Assembly (NCBI GenBank): GCA_001799195.1
Contig: MGSU01000040.1
Coordinates: 1-17,702, forward strand
DNA from: Deltaproteobacteria bacterium RIFOXYA12_FULL_61_11
Lineage (GTDB): Bacteria; Bdellovibrionota_F; JAHFAK01; YA12-FULL-61-11
Reading direction: 5' to 3'
DNA length: 17,702 nt
The position numbers and the translations under genes are program-made. Below the pieces are notes generated by a model, which saw only the letters and a list, made by a program, of their open reading frames with translations, was not told the DNA's origin and made no database searches. Shown here piece after piece: positions 1-6,849 of the stretch. Within the stretch, counting starts at the first letter, position 1, and each line of letters begins with the position of its first letter.

Positions 1-528
1 GTCCTCCCGGTCACGGATGCGACCCAAGACAAGGCCCTTTCCGAGGCAGCCAACGAGGCTGCTAATGCCAAGGGCAATGCCAGCGCGCGCGCCACGGCCC
101 GGGAACACCTCTCGTATGCCCTGCTCCAAGACAATGTGAGCTATCAGCGATTGTTCAATACCTATGAACTCCATGTCGGCAAGAGCATCCAACCCGGCGA
201 GAACACCGTCGAACCCTTCCCGCCGAACGCCCTCGAGGCCACGGCCAAGGGCAAGCGCTCCGACGCCATGCTCGCTCGACTGCGCGGACAAACCTTCTAC
301 CGGGTCAAGGGAGAAGCCATCTACTCGGCCACACCGACCGAGGTCGGGCAATACCTTCCCCTCGCCCAGCGCAAAGCCTACCAACAAGCCTTGATGCAGG
401 CCGTAGAGGCTTTCGCCGCCGCGACCAAGATTACCTCGGGAACCATGACGGTAGGTCAGATCGTGACCGACGTCTGCGAGGATGGTACCTGCCGGGTCGA
501 ACTGGCTGTGGCAGTCAGCGCTCTCTGA
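1..528 (+). CDS. Partial secreted/lipoprotein-like protein, LPP20/FlgT-N-like (5' end outside window)
   Basis: The reading frame is open from base 1 to a TGA at 526-528, so the start lies upstream and 175 residues are visible. The first part is Ala/Asn/Lys-rich and probably helical. The C-terminal half (after a Phe-Tyr-Arg-Val segment) has an Ala-rich helix around AQRKAYQQALMQAVEAF, then alternating strand-like residues ending in ELAVAVSAL. This helix-then-strand layout resembles the small domain of LPP20 and FlgT N-terminal lipoproteins; that is a pattern impression, not a proven homology. A GTG at 136 could be taken as a start but would cut an uninterrupted frame. The Cys-repeat gene starts 25 bases downstream on the same strand, so the two may be co-transcribed. 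The function is unknown. Confidence 0.6.
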   Translation, partial: VLPVTDATQDKALSEAANEAANAKGNASARATAREHLSYALLQDNVSYQRLFNTYELHVGKSIQPGENTVEPFPPNALEATAKGKRSDAMLARLRGQTFYRVKGEAIYSATPTEVGQYLPLAQRKAYQQALMQAVEAFAAATKITSGTMTVGQIVTDVCEDGTCRVELAVAVSAL

Positions 529-553
529 TCTTCTTCCCTCCCGAGGAGCCGGT

Positions 554-913
554 ATGAGCAAAGAGAAACCGCCCTACGAACCGCCACGGGCCGTGGTTTT
601 CGCCTCCCCAGCCTCGTCGAGTGCCTCCAAGAAATGCACCACCGGTGGTTCTGCCGACCAGAGCTGCACCGCGGGGAACGCCGCCAATAACGGCTGCACC
701 ACGGGTAACGCCGCCTCGGGTTCGAATTGCCTCAGCGGGGGCAGCGCCAACAACAAGTGCACCACCGGCTCCGCTGCGGGACACACCTGCACCAGCGGGG
801 GGCAAGCGTCGGCCGCCGATGGCAAGTGCATGACCGGCAGCGCGGCGACCAAGTTCTGCGTCACCGGCTCCGCTGCCAGACAATCCTGCACTTCCGGTGG
901 CGCGGCTTCGTAA
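554..913 (+). CDS. Cys-repeat small protein, candidate RiPP precursor
   Basis: The 119-residue protein starts at an ATG preceded by GAGGAGCC. Residues 1-27 form a leader-like part containing PPYEPPRAVVF, which fits the Tyr-x-x-Pro pattern used by RRE/PqqD-recognised RiPP leaders. From residue 28 there are nine repeats of the type C-[TLMV]-[TSA]-G-x-[AS]-[AS]-x-x-x, with cysteines at 28, 38, 48, 59, 69, 79, 92, 102 and 112. Spacing is 10 residues except two longer steps of 11 and 13. There are no other cysteines, no hydrophobic signal peptide and almost no large residues in the repeats. Small Cys/Gly/Ala/Ser/Thr repeats behind a leader are typical of modified peptides such as radical-SAM thioether products. 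No modifying enzyme lies inside the window. Alternatives are a metal-binding or structural repeat protein. The reading frame and repeats are seen directly; the RiPP role is inferred. Confidence 0.75.
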   Translation: MSKEKPPYEPPRAVVFASPASSSASKKCTTGGSADQSCTAGNAANNGCTTGNAASGSNCLSGGSANNKCTTGSAAGHTCTSGGQASAADGKCMTGSAATKFCVTGSAARQSCTSGGAAS

Positions 914-919
914 CCACCG

Positions 920-1375
920 TCAGGCTTTCCTCTTACCGCCGAGCACTTTACGCCCAACCGCCTCGAGAACGCCGAAAAGACCAAGAACCATACTGCCAAC
1001 CACCACACCCTTGATACCACGATCTGCCGGCCCCACTTTTCGCACCGAGCCCGTGGGACTGCGCAGGCCGACCACGCGCCAACGTAGCTCCCGGGCATGA
1101 GCCACTTCGTACCACCGCGAACCATCTCCGCGGTGGATGATCCAGCGCCACCGGGCAAGCCCGAACCCTCCGACCAGGCGATGACAGACCGAGCTCTGCC
1201 CTTCGAGCACAACGAGCTCGCCCCTTCGAACCCGTCCCGGCTCCACCGGCTCCACCAACACGCTCCATCCCGGGCGCACGGTCGGGGTCATGCTGCGACC
1301 AACCAGGAGGAAGGCTCTCGGCCGCTCGGGAGGATCCCCATCCCTGGGCAGTGATTTGCGTTTGCCTCTGACCAT
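920..1375 (-). CDS. S24/S26-family peptidase, SipW-like (Ser/His) small signal peptidase
   Basis: This 151-residue protein has the S26 box GRSMTPTVRPG with the nucleophile Ser28. The block RRGELVVLEG follows, and then CHRLVGG with His65 where SipW/archaeal-type signal peptidases carry His instead of the general-base Lys. It lacks the N-terminal membrane anchor of housekeeping LepB but has one hydrophobic, Gly-rich segment near residues 118-142 close to the C-terminus. S24/S26 peptidases of this compact kind are often found beside PqqD/RiPP genes, where they may cut leaders. Here the gene is convergent with the Cys-repeat gene, with 6 bases between the stops. The ATG at 1375 has no clear Shine-Dalgarno, so the exact start is uncertain. 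It is divergent from the carboxypeptidase gene, with 68 bases between the starts. Confidence 0.72.
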   Translation of the reverse strand: MVRGKRKSLPRDGDPPERPRAFLLVGRSMTPTVRPGWSVLVEPVEPGRVRRGELVVLEGQSSVCHRLVGGFGLARWRWIIHRGDGSRWYEVAHARELRWRVVGLRSPTGSVRKVGPADRGIKGVVVGSMVLGLFGVLEAVGRKVLGGKRKA

Positions 1376-1390
1376 GATCCATGCTACAAC
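1362..1390 (+). promoter_or_regulatory. Candidate promoter of the M14 carboxypeptidase gene
   Basis: A TTGCCT at 1362-1367 and a TACAAC at 1385-1390 are separated by 17 bases. The -10 is preceded by TGC, giving an extended -10 form. Each hexamer matches four of six sigma-70 consensus positions. The predicted transcript would start near 1397, giving a leader of about 47 bases before the ATG at 1444. It overlaps the first codons of the divergent peptidase gene. This is a sequence match only. Confidence 0.35.
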
Positions 1391-1443
1391 ATGCCGGTTC
1401 GAAAATGCATCCGAGTTCTCACAGCGTAGAAAAAGGAGGGGGG

Positions 1444-2889
1444 ATGAAACGTTTCACGACACTCCTGGTGATCGGAGTCCTGATCGCCGGCACGGTTTCC
1501 TCGACCATTGACGACGGCCATGAGCAAACCTACCTGATCCGCGTGACCGCCAAGGATCTCCCGGCCACGGCCACCATGTTGCAACGGCTCGACTTCGACC
1601 TGACCGGCGTCGACCCCGAGGCCTCCACCCTCGACGCGATCACCGATGACGCTGGATTGACCCTGCTCGAACAACGCGGGATCCCCTACATCATCGTCAC
1701 CGAGTACAGCGCGATCAGCTCGAAAGACATCTCCCAATATCTCGATCCCAAAGAAGGCGAGCAGAAGCTCAAGCAACTCGCCCACACCTATCCCACGCTC
1801 ACCAACCTGGTCCAGGTCGGCCTCAGTCTCGAGAAACGGCCCATCCTTGCGCTCAAGATCTCGGACAACGCCGCCCTCCGCGAAGACGAGCCAAGCGTGC
1901 TGTTCAACGGCATGCATCACGCTCGCGAAGTAATGACCGCGGAGGTCGTCTTCGACACCGCCGAGTTCCTCCTCTCCCGTTACGGCAAAGATCCCAAGGT
2001 TACCCAATGGGTGGACTCCATCGAAATCTGGATCATGCCGCACGTCAATCCGGACGGGAATCAGGCCGTCTTCGACGGAAACCGCTGGTGGCGCAAGAAT
2101 CGCCGAGTCGTCTCGGAGAAAATTACGGGAGTCGACCTCAACCGGAACTATCCGTTCTGGTGGGCTGCCTGCGGCGGTTCCAGCAGCTCTCCCAACAGTG
2201 AGACCTATCACGGTACCGGTCCGGCCTCGGAACCCGAAGCCTCGGCCGTGGTCACTCTCGCCCGGGAGATTCGCCCCGTCCTCGACATTTCCTATCATTC
2301 CTATAGCGAGTTGATCCTCTACCCCTATGGTTGCCAGGGGAAGAAATCGGGCGAGCATGCCATGCTGAAAGACCTCGGCGATGCCATGTCCGCGGTGACC
2401 GTCACCGACAGTGGAACGGGTCGCTACCGTTCCGGGCTCCCCTGGGAAATCCTCTACGGGGTGGCCGGCGACGATTTGAGTTGGATGCACGCCGAACTGG
2501 GCACCCTGGCCTACGTCTTCGAGCTGAACGGCTCCTCTCAGGGCTTCCAACCCGACTACGACAAATGGCGCACCAGCACGATAGAACGGATGCGGCCGGC
2601 CTGGAGTCTGATGCTCGACCGTCTTGACGGTCCGATGTTGACCGGCCATGTCACCGATGCCTCGAACGGCAAGCCCCTGGTCGCAGCCGTGACGATCAGC
2701 GCTTTCGCTCTGACCAACGCGGAACCGGCAAGAACCACCGAACCGCGCTTCGGCCGATACTTCCGGCCGGTACTGCCCGGTACTTACGAGGTCATTTTCT
2801 CGGCGCCAGGGTATCTCCCCGTAACAAAGCAGGTTGCGGTCGGCAAGACCCCGTTGCTCCTCGATATTTCCCTGCAACCCCAGGGATGA
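1444..2889 (+). CDS. Secreted M14 zinc carboxypeptidase with C-terminal regulatory-like domain
   Basis: The start is the ATG at 1444 because AAAGGAGGGG lies just upstream and the protein then begins with a classical signal peptide (MKRFTTLLVIGVLIAGTVSS). An in-frame upstream start at 1381 would bury it. The 481-residue protein has a propeptide-like region (about 21-100) and then the M14 catalytic fold. Zinc ligands are His159 and Glu162 in GMHHAREV and His285 in DISYHSYSE. DLNRNYPFWW at 231-240 gives the substrate-binding Asn/Arg pair, and Glu360 in FELNG is the catalytic glutamate. Residues from about 398 form a beta-sandwich CarboxypepD_reg-like domain (TGHVTDASNGKPL). It should cleave C-terminal residues from peptides outside the cytoplasm. 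Whether it has any link to the neighbouring Cys-repeat peptide is unknown. Confidence 0.93.
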   Translation: MKRFTTLLVIGVLIAGTVSSTIDDGHEQTYLIRVTAKDLPATATMLQRLDFDLTGVDPEASTLDAITDDAGLTLLEQRGIPYIIVTEYSAISSKDISQYLDPKEGEQKLKQLAHTYPTLTNLVQVGLSLEKRPILALKISDNAALREDEPSVLFNGMHHAREVMTAEVVFDTAEFLLSRYGKDPKVTQWVDSIEIWIMPHVNPDGNQAVFDGNRWWRKNRRVVSEKITGVDLNRNYPFWWAACGGSSSSPNSETYHGTGPASEPEASAVVTLAREIRPVLDISYHSYSELILYPYGCQGKKSGEHAMLKDLGDAMSAVTVTDSGTGRYRSGLPWEILYGVAGDDLSWMHAELGTLAYVFELNGSSQGFQPDYDKWRTSTIERMRPAWSLMLDRLDGPMLTGHVTDASNGKPLVAAVTISAFALTNAEPARTTEPRFGRYFRPVLPGTYEVIFSAPGYLPVTKQVAVGKTPLLLDISLQPQG

Positions 2890-2931
2890 CCCCAAGTCGA
2901 GTTCCCTTCTGCTTTTCAGATTGATTGCCGC

Positions 2932-4203
2932 TCAACCACGCATGAACAGCGCGTTTCGCTCACCAACACGCCCGTAATTCAGCTTAGGTGCGAGCCCGTA
3001 ATACATGCCCCGGGTAAGATTGGTCCATCGCAGGCACCAAGGATCCAGCGGCCGATGAAAATTGTACTGGACACTGTGCTCGTACACCGTGACCAACCCA
3101 TACCCGCAGGGATAGTCCTTGCATGCAGGTAGGGCGACCTGAGGGATTATTCGCCCACCATTCCCGAGAAGCGTCAGATCAGCCCCATGGACATGCCCGC
3201 ACAACATCAGCCAGGGGTTTCCCTCCCGGAGGAGCACGTCGATCAACCGATCGGCATCCCCGGTGTCGGCCCAATCGATGGGACGTCGCCGCGACAACAA
3301 CTGATGATGGTTGATAACGAACGTCGGCCGATCGGCGTACTTCTTGAGATCATCGGAAAAACGCCGTAAATCTTCGGTTCTGACCTTGGCCCTACCGGTT
3401 TTGCTGGTCCGGTCGATGAAATCGGGGAGCAGGAACGCCACCTCTCCCACCGGGAAGGCTTGGAAACTCTCCTCGAGACCAAATCCTTTCTTGAAATTGT
3501 CCTCCGCGGTCTGGGCATGAGGAATATCGTGATTGCCACGTGCATAGAACACCGGAAAGGCCGGTCGTAGGTCCTCGAGAAGGGTCCGGACGAGGCGATA
3601 CTCTTCCGGTTTATCGTGGGTGGAGAGATCTCCGGCAAACACGAGAAGATCGGGCCCTAGAGCGTTGATCTCCTCGAGACAGGCTCGCAAGGTGAAACGC
3701 CAATGGGGATTGTTGGGATCCCAGCTCTTGTAGCCTTTGGTGAAGCTGAAATCCGGAAACCCAATGTGACCGGCTTCCATCTCTCCCACGTGAGGATCCG
3801 CGATCACGGCGAAACGCGCCAGACGTTTACCCTCCGCGGCCGGTAAGGTACGGAACCGGCCCTCGTACCATACCTGTCCATTCGTCGGTGAGAGAAGTTG
3901 GAAGCGATAGTCGGTAGAAGCTCGCAAACCCGTGACGGCCAAACCGTGGTCTTCGACCACCTCGGCACTCTCGAAGTGACTCTTACTTCCATCAGGGCTC
4001 AACACTTGGAGCAGGGAAGGACAGGGTTGCCGGGTTTGCCACGTGATCACGGAACCCACTTGGGTAACGGTTGGTACCTCGACCGCTCGCACTCCTTTGG
4101 ATCCGAGCCAGAGCCACTCCTCGGCTCGATCATCGACCATCACCGCCCCCGAGGCCAATCCCAGACGCCGCAAGAACTCGCGTCGATCCATCGCACCCTC
4201 CAT
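2932..4203 (-). CDS. Calcineurin-like metallophosphoesterase with Tat-type signal
   Basis: The 423-residue protein begins with a twin-arginine-like stretch, DRREFLRRLGLASG, pointing to export by Tat, though no clear AxA cleavage site is visible. Residues about 45-120 look like the fibronectin-like N-terminal domain of purple-acid-phosphatase relatives. The metallophosphoesterase motifs follow in order: ADPH (Asp136, His138), AGDLSTHD (Asp192), GNHD (223-226), NHH (298-300) and GHVHG (336-340), so all metal ligands are present. The substrate is unknown. Two starts are possible. The ATG at 4203 has AAAGGA 6 bases upstream, and the ATG at 4191 has GGAGG 5 bases upstream and places the twin arginines nearer the N-terminus. 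The gene is convergent with the carboxypeptidase gene and has its own AT-rich upstream control region. Confidence 0.9.
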   Translation of the reverse strand: MEGAMDRREFLRRLGLASGAVMVDDRAEEWLWLGSKGVRAVEVPTVTQVGSVITWQTRQPCPSLLQVLSPDGSKSHFESAEVVEDHGLAVTGLRASTDYRFQLLSPTNGQVWYEGRFRTLPAAEGKRLARFAVIADPHVGEMEAGHIGFPDFSFTKGYKSWDPNNPHWRFTLRACLEEINALGPDLLVFAGDLSTHDKPEEYRLVRTLLEDLRPAFPVFYARGNHDIPHAQTAEDNFKKGFGLEESFQAFPVGEVAFLLPDFIDRTSKTGRAKVRTEDLRRFSDDLKKYADRPTFVINHHQLLSRRRPIDWADTGDADRLIDVLLREGNPWLMLCGHVHGADLTLLGNGGRIIPQVALPACKDYPCGYGLVTVYEHSVQYNFHRPLDPWCLRWTNLTRGMYYGLAPKLNYGRVGERNALFMRG

Positions 4204-4239
4204 CTCGGATCCTTTCCCCTAGCACACAGGATGTTTTTT

Positions 4240-4272
4240 GTAAACAATTACCTTGAAAGTGTAATCATTTAC
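4240..4272. promoter_or_regulatory. Paired palindromic operator, two GTAA-N4-TTAC sites
   Basis: Two 12-base perfect palindromes of the form GTAA-N4-TTAC lie at 4240-4251 and 4261-4272, with centres 21 bases (two helical turns) apart. The pair also forms one larger imperfect inverted repeat (TGTAAACAATTAC / GTAATCATTTACA, 11 of 13 positions). They sit 37 bases upstream of the phosphoesterase start in an AT-rich patch unlike its GC-rich surroundings. The arrangement suits two dimers of a repressor or activator. I cannot name the regulator. Confidence 0.6.
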
Positions 4273-4274
4273 AA
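4247..4274 (-). promoter_or_regulatory. Candidate promoter of the metallophosphoesterase gene
   Basis: On the minus strand a TTGTAA (4274-4269) and a GGTAAT (4252-4247) are 16 bases apart, each matching four of six sigma-70 positions. Each hexamer overlaps one of the two GTAA-N4-TTAC palindromes, so a bound regulator would block polymerase. The leader would be about 37 bases. Support is from sequence match and position only. Confidence 0.35.
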
Positions 4275-4381
4275 TAATATACAGATTATCTCACACCGAG
4301 CACGTTCAATGAGTACACATTCTAGTTGTGCTCTCGCTATCGGGGAACTGAGAAGAGCGGGTTGTAAAAAAATGGAGAGGG

Positions 4382-5371
4382 TCAGGGCTTCGCAGGTACG
4401 GAGGGAGGTGTCCCAGGAGCCGGCGCCGCGGCTGGAGCAGACTCAACCGCTGGAGCGGGAGCAGGCGTAGGGGCCGGAGCAGGTGCCGGGGCAGGCTCTG
4501 GGGCTGGAGCAGGTGCCGGGGCAGGAGTAGGTGCCGGGGCAGGTGTTGGTGCAGGAACCGGTGCAGGTGCCGGTGCAGGTGCCGGGGCAGGGGCCGGTGC
4601 AGGTGCCGGGGCAGGAGTGGGTGCCGGGGCAGGTTTATCCCCCTTGCCCTTGCCCTTGCCTTTACCCTTACCCTTGCTCGGTTCCGGAGCGACCGGAGGA
4701 GGCGTGGGTTGTTCCTCGGGGGTTGGAGCGACTTCCGGTTCAACGGGCTTAGCCGGAACCATACTGGGTCCGACGACCTTATTGACCTTCACCTCCCTGC
4801 TCTCCTCTTCCCGGGTGAAACCGCCGATAATTTCCAGGCGGGTCCCTTCGCCGACCAGGTCGCTCACCGTGATCGGCTTGCCTTCCTTCAACGGACAGGC
4901 AACAACGGTAGCCACCACCTTGCCGGCATAATAGAATTTATCCTTGAGCATGATGCGGTCCTCGACAATGGAATCCGCACCGGCTTCGTCGAGCCGAACC
5001 AGAATTCGGTAGTCGGCCTCGGGAGGCAGCAGAGTGACCACTCCATCGGTTGCTACCTGCATGCCATACGGCAGCACAAAAATCCCCTGACCGGCGAGTT
5101 GAGCCTCGACCACAAAACGCACATACTTATCATACGCCGCCCCGGTCGCCAGAGCTCCTGCGACATCGACAAAGACGGTCTTGCCCTTGAGTTCGGGCAA
5201 CTCCAACTTCTCAAAAGCCTTCCGAACGGCGCTGGATACCGTTTCCTGTTGTGCGGGGATTGCCACACTGTAGGCCCCGGGAGTGACCGGCAAGTAGCGG
5301 CCCTCCTTCGCGCATCCCATCATCCAGGCAGCGGCGAACAACCCGCTAACCACGAGCAACATCTTCATCAT
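4382..5371 (-). CDS. Paralogous lipoprotein 4 of the cassette, with Lys-Gly and Ala-Pro tail
   Basis: The start is the ATG at 5371 because GGGAGGAC lies 7 bases upstream; a TTG at 5389 overlaps that ribosome site and is less likely. The 329-residue protein has a lipoprotein signal with Cys20 in AWMMGC, followed by ERYLP-like residues shared with the next gene. The folded part (about 38-200) carries the cassette's family pattern: PAQQETVSSAV, LKGKTVFVDVAG, EAQLAGQGIFVLP and YRILVRLDEAGAD. After residue 205 come a Pro/Glu-rich linker, a KG dipeptide tract (233-245) and a long Ala-Pro tract (from 247). Such extended tails in anchored lipoproteins can span the periplasm or peptidoglycan. The family looks loosely like DUF6655 lipoproteins; its function is not known. 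It is the last gene of the cassette, 86 bases after its neighbour. Confidence 0.85.
   Translation of the reverse strand: MMKMLLVVSGLFAAAWMMGCAKEGRYLPVTPGAYSVAIPAQQETVSSAVRKAFEKLELPELKGKTVFVDVAGALATGAAYDKYVRFVVEAQLAGQGIFVLPYGMQVATDGVVTLLPPEADYRILVRLDEAGADSIVEDRIMLKDKFYYAGKVVATVVACPLKEGKPITVSDLVGEGTRLEIIGGFTREEESREVKVNKVVGPSMVPAKPVEPEVAPTPEEQPTPPPVAPEPSKGKGKGKGKGKGDKPAPAPTPAPAPAPAPAPAPAPAPAPVPAPTPAPAPTPAPAPAPAPEPAPAPAPAPTPAPAPAVESAPAAAPAPGTPPSVPAKP
4440..4680 (-). repeat. Low-complexity tandem repeats encoding Ala-Pro and Lys-Gly tracts
   Basis: The plus strand shows many imperfect copies of units such as GGTGCAGGTGCCGGGGCAG (about 4450-4635). These are followed by hexamer repeats of the CCCTTG/CCCTTA type (about 4635-4680). 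They encode the Ala-Pro and Lys-Gly tracts of the lipoprotein tail. Repeats of this kind change length easily by slippage. Confidence 0.85.
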
Positions 5372-5457
5372 GCCAAGGTCCTCCCTCAATGACCCATTCT
5401 CTTACATCTGAACAACGAGGCTCTGAAGCGTCCTTCGATCATACGTTCCGCCAGGAT

Positions 5458-6270
5458 TCACTTTTTCGGTACACTATCTGCTTCGGTCTCGGCGGTCTGG
5501 CCACCGGTACCATAGATAACCGGAGCATAGCCCTGCGTGAAGTAGCCGGTATCGGCTGCTCCGTCTTTCTTCTTGGCGGAATAGACTCGCGGGGTCGAGC
5601 TACCGACATACCCATAATACTCCTCGACTTGTACATCGGCGAAGGTCCCCGTTTTCAGCACCTCGTGGTAAATCCAATTCTTCCCCTCGTCCGGCGGAGG
5701 CAGAAAACTGGCTTCACCGCCTTGGAGAAGAGGGAGCACCGCCACGCGCGCATCCACCTTTCCGACCAGGGAACGCGAATCCGCGCTGGTCTCGTCATCC
5801 GCGCCGGCAGCATCGAGGAAAAGCACGATGCGATACGTAGGTGCAGGATCGGTCGGGTATTGCCGGGTCACGGGTTCTACCCCCTGGTGAGCCACCACGG
5901 TCCACGATCCGGCCTCTCCCTTGTCGATACCCGCAGGGGCTCTACCAATCTTCCGTAAAGGAGTCAACAGCTTGACCCCTGGCCTGGTTTGGAGCAACCT
6001 CGTCTCCAACCTAGCACGAGCCAAGCCCTCGATGGCGGGATCGAGCAGACACCCTGCGACATCGATCACCACCGTCGCTCCTTCGAGGTGTACGAGCGGA
6101 GAGAAATCGAGCTGATCGAAGGCCTTGTCGAGCGCTTCGACGATCATCATCTGTTGCGCCGGAACCGGTATATTCGCCGATACTGTGGCGAGTGGTAGGT
6201 AGCGTCGTTCGCTGGCGCACCCCCCGAGGAACATCGCAACGGCTAGAAGAGCAACAACAGTGCTGCGCAT
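5458..6270 (-). CDS. Paralogous lipoprotein 3 of the cassette
   Basis: The protein has 270 residues. The ATG at 6270 is preceded by GAGGAGGG at about 8 bases. The signal MRSTVVALLAVAMFLGGC gives a lipobox with Cys18. Family features are PVPAQQMMIVEALDKAF, LEGATVVIDVAG, ARLETRLLQTRPG and YRIVLFLDAAGAD. It differs from its siblings by an insertion of about 35 residues between the last two motifs (around PAGIDKGEAGSWTVV) and by a C-terminal extension rich in Tyr, Gly and Thr ending in ADSVPKK. It starts 3 bases after the stop of the upstream gene, so the two are surely co-transcribed. It is predicted to be anchored in a membrane facing the periplasm. The role is unknown. Confidence 0.85.
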   Translation of the reverse strand: MRSTVVALLAVAMFLGGCASERRYLPLATVSANIPVPAQQMMIVEALDKAFDQLDFSPLVHLEGATVVIDVAGCLLDPAIEGLARARLETRLLQTRPGVKLLTPLRKIGRAPAGIDKGEAGSWTVVAHQGVEPVTRQYPTDPAPTYRIVLFLDAAGADDETSADSRSLVGKVDARVAVLPLLQGGEASFLPPPDEGKNWIYHEVLKTGTFADVQVEEYYGYVGSSTPRVYSAKKKDGAADTGYFTQGYAPVIYGTGGQTAETEADSVPKK

Positions 6271-6273
6271 GAA

Positions 6274-6849
6274 TCAGCCCTCCTCGTACTCATAGACATA
6301 GCCATCACGGATGATGACTTCCTTGCTCTCGCCCTGAATCTTCTGGGGCCACGTCTTGCCGGTGGCGAGTTCGTGCACCAAAACCTGCAAGGTACAGACT
6401 CCCTTGTAAGTAACCCGTTCGTTCGACTTGCTGCCCATGAATTCGCTGTACTTGGTATAGAGGTTCGAGCCGAGTCGATCGACACTGACGAGGACGCGGA
6501 AGAGCGAGGCTTCGACCGGGAAGGTCTCGACCTGTGTATCGCCATACTGTTTCCTCTCGGTGGGCAACACCACCACCCCCTCACGGGCAAGGGTATACTC
6601 CACCACACCGCGCACGTACTCGGTCACATTGCCGAGACCACCGATAACCTCGACGAAGGCTGTCTTGCCCTTGACCGCGGCGACGAGGGTCGGATCGAGA
6701 GTCCCGAGAGCACGACTCACCGCCTGGGCCAAGGTGTCTTGCTGGATGGGAATACCGACCGGTGCAATCCGGTCCCGGATGGGTACATAGCGGCTTGTCG
6801 AGCAACCACACAGGGCCACGCCGAGCACGATGCAGAGTAACCTGGTCAT
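6274..6849 (-). CDS. Paralogous lipoprotein 2 of the cassette
   Basis: The protein has 191 residues. The ATG at 6849 is chosen over a GTG at 6852 because the GGAGGT ribosome site, inside the end of the upstream gene, is 5 bases from the ATG and only 2 from the GTG. Stop and start share one base (TGATG). The signal MTRLLCIVLGVALCGC has a lipobox with Cys16, followed by STSRYVP, matching the RYLP of the next two proteins. Family motifs are IPIQQDTLAQAVSRAL, VKGKTAFVEVIGG, EYTLAREGVVVLP and FRVLVSVDRLGSN. It ends soon after the core, without the tails of the later genes. The function is unknown. Confidence 0.85.
   Translation of the reverse strand: MTRLLCIVLGVALCGCSTSRYVPIRDRIAPVGIPIQQDTLAQAVSRALGTLDPTLVAAVKGKTAFVEVIGGLGNVTEYVRGVVEYTLAREGVVVLPTERKQYGDTQVETFPVEASLFRVLVSVDRLGSNLYTKYSEFMGSKSNERVTYKGVCTLQVLVHELATGKTWPQKIQGESKEVIIRDGYVYEYEEG

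Noticed and set aside
1384-2895. 503-codon open frame antisense to the carboxypeptidase gene
   Set aside because: The plus strand has all M14 catalytic residues and a signal peptide; the antisense frame is a codon-bias shadow with no recognisable domain.
2890-2931. Terminator between the convergent carboxypeptidase and phosphoesterase genes
   Set aside because: No stable hairpin followed by a T-run is visible on either strand.
4239-4273. BirA-type operator (TTGTAAAC...GTTTACAA)
   Set aside because: The half-sites resemble it, but the spacing is several bases too long and the phosphoesterase is not a biotin gene; two separate GTAA-N4-TTAC palindromes explain the bases better.
4440-4680. Possible CRISPR array because of many short repeats
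   Set aside because: Units are continuous, lack unique spacers and encode the lipoprotein tail in frame.
4306-4743. Arg/Leu/His-rich frame in the repeat region of the lipoprotein tail
   Set aside because: It is an alternate frame of the Ala-Pro and Lys-Gly repeats, without a ribosome site.
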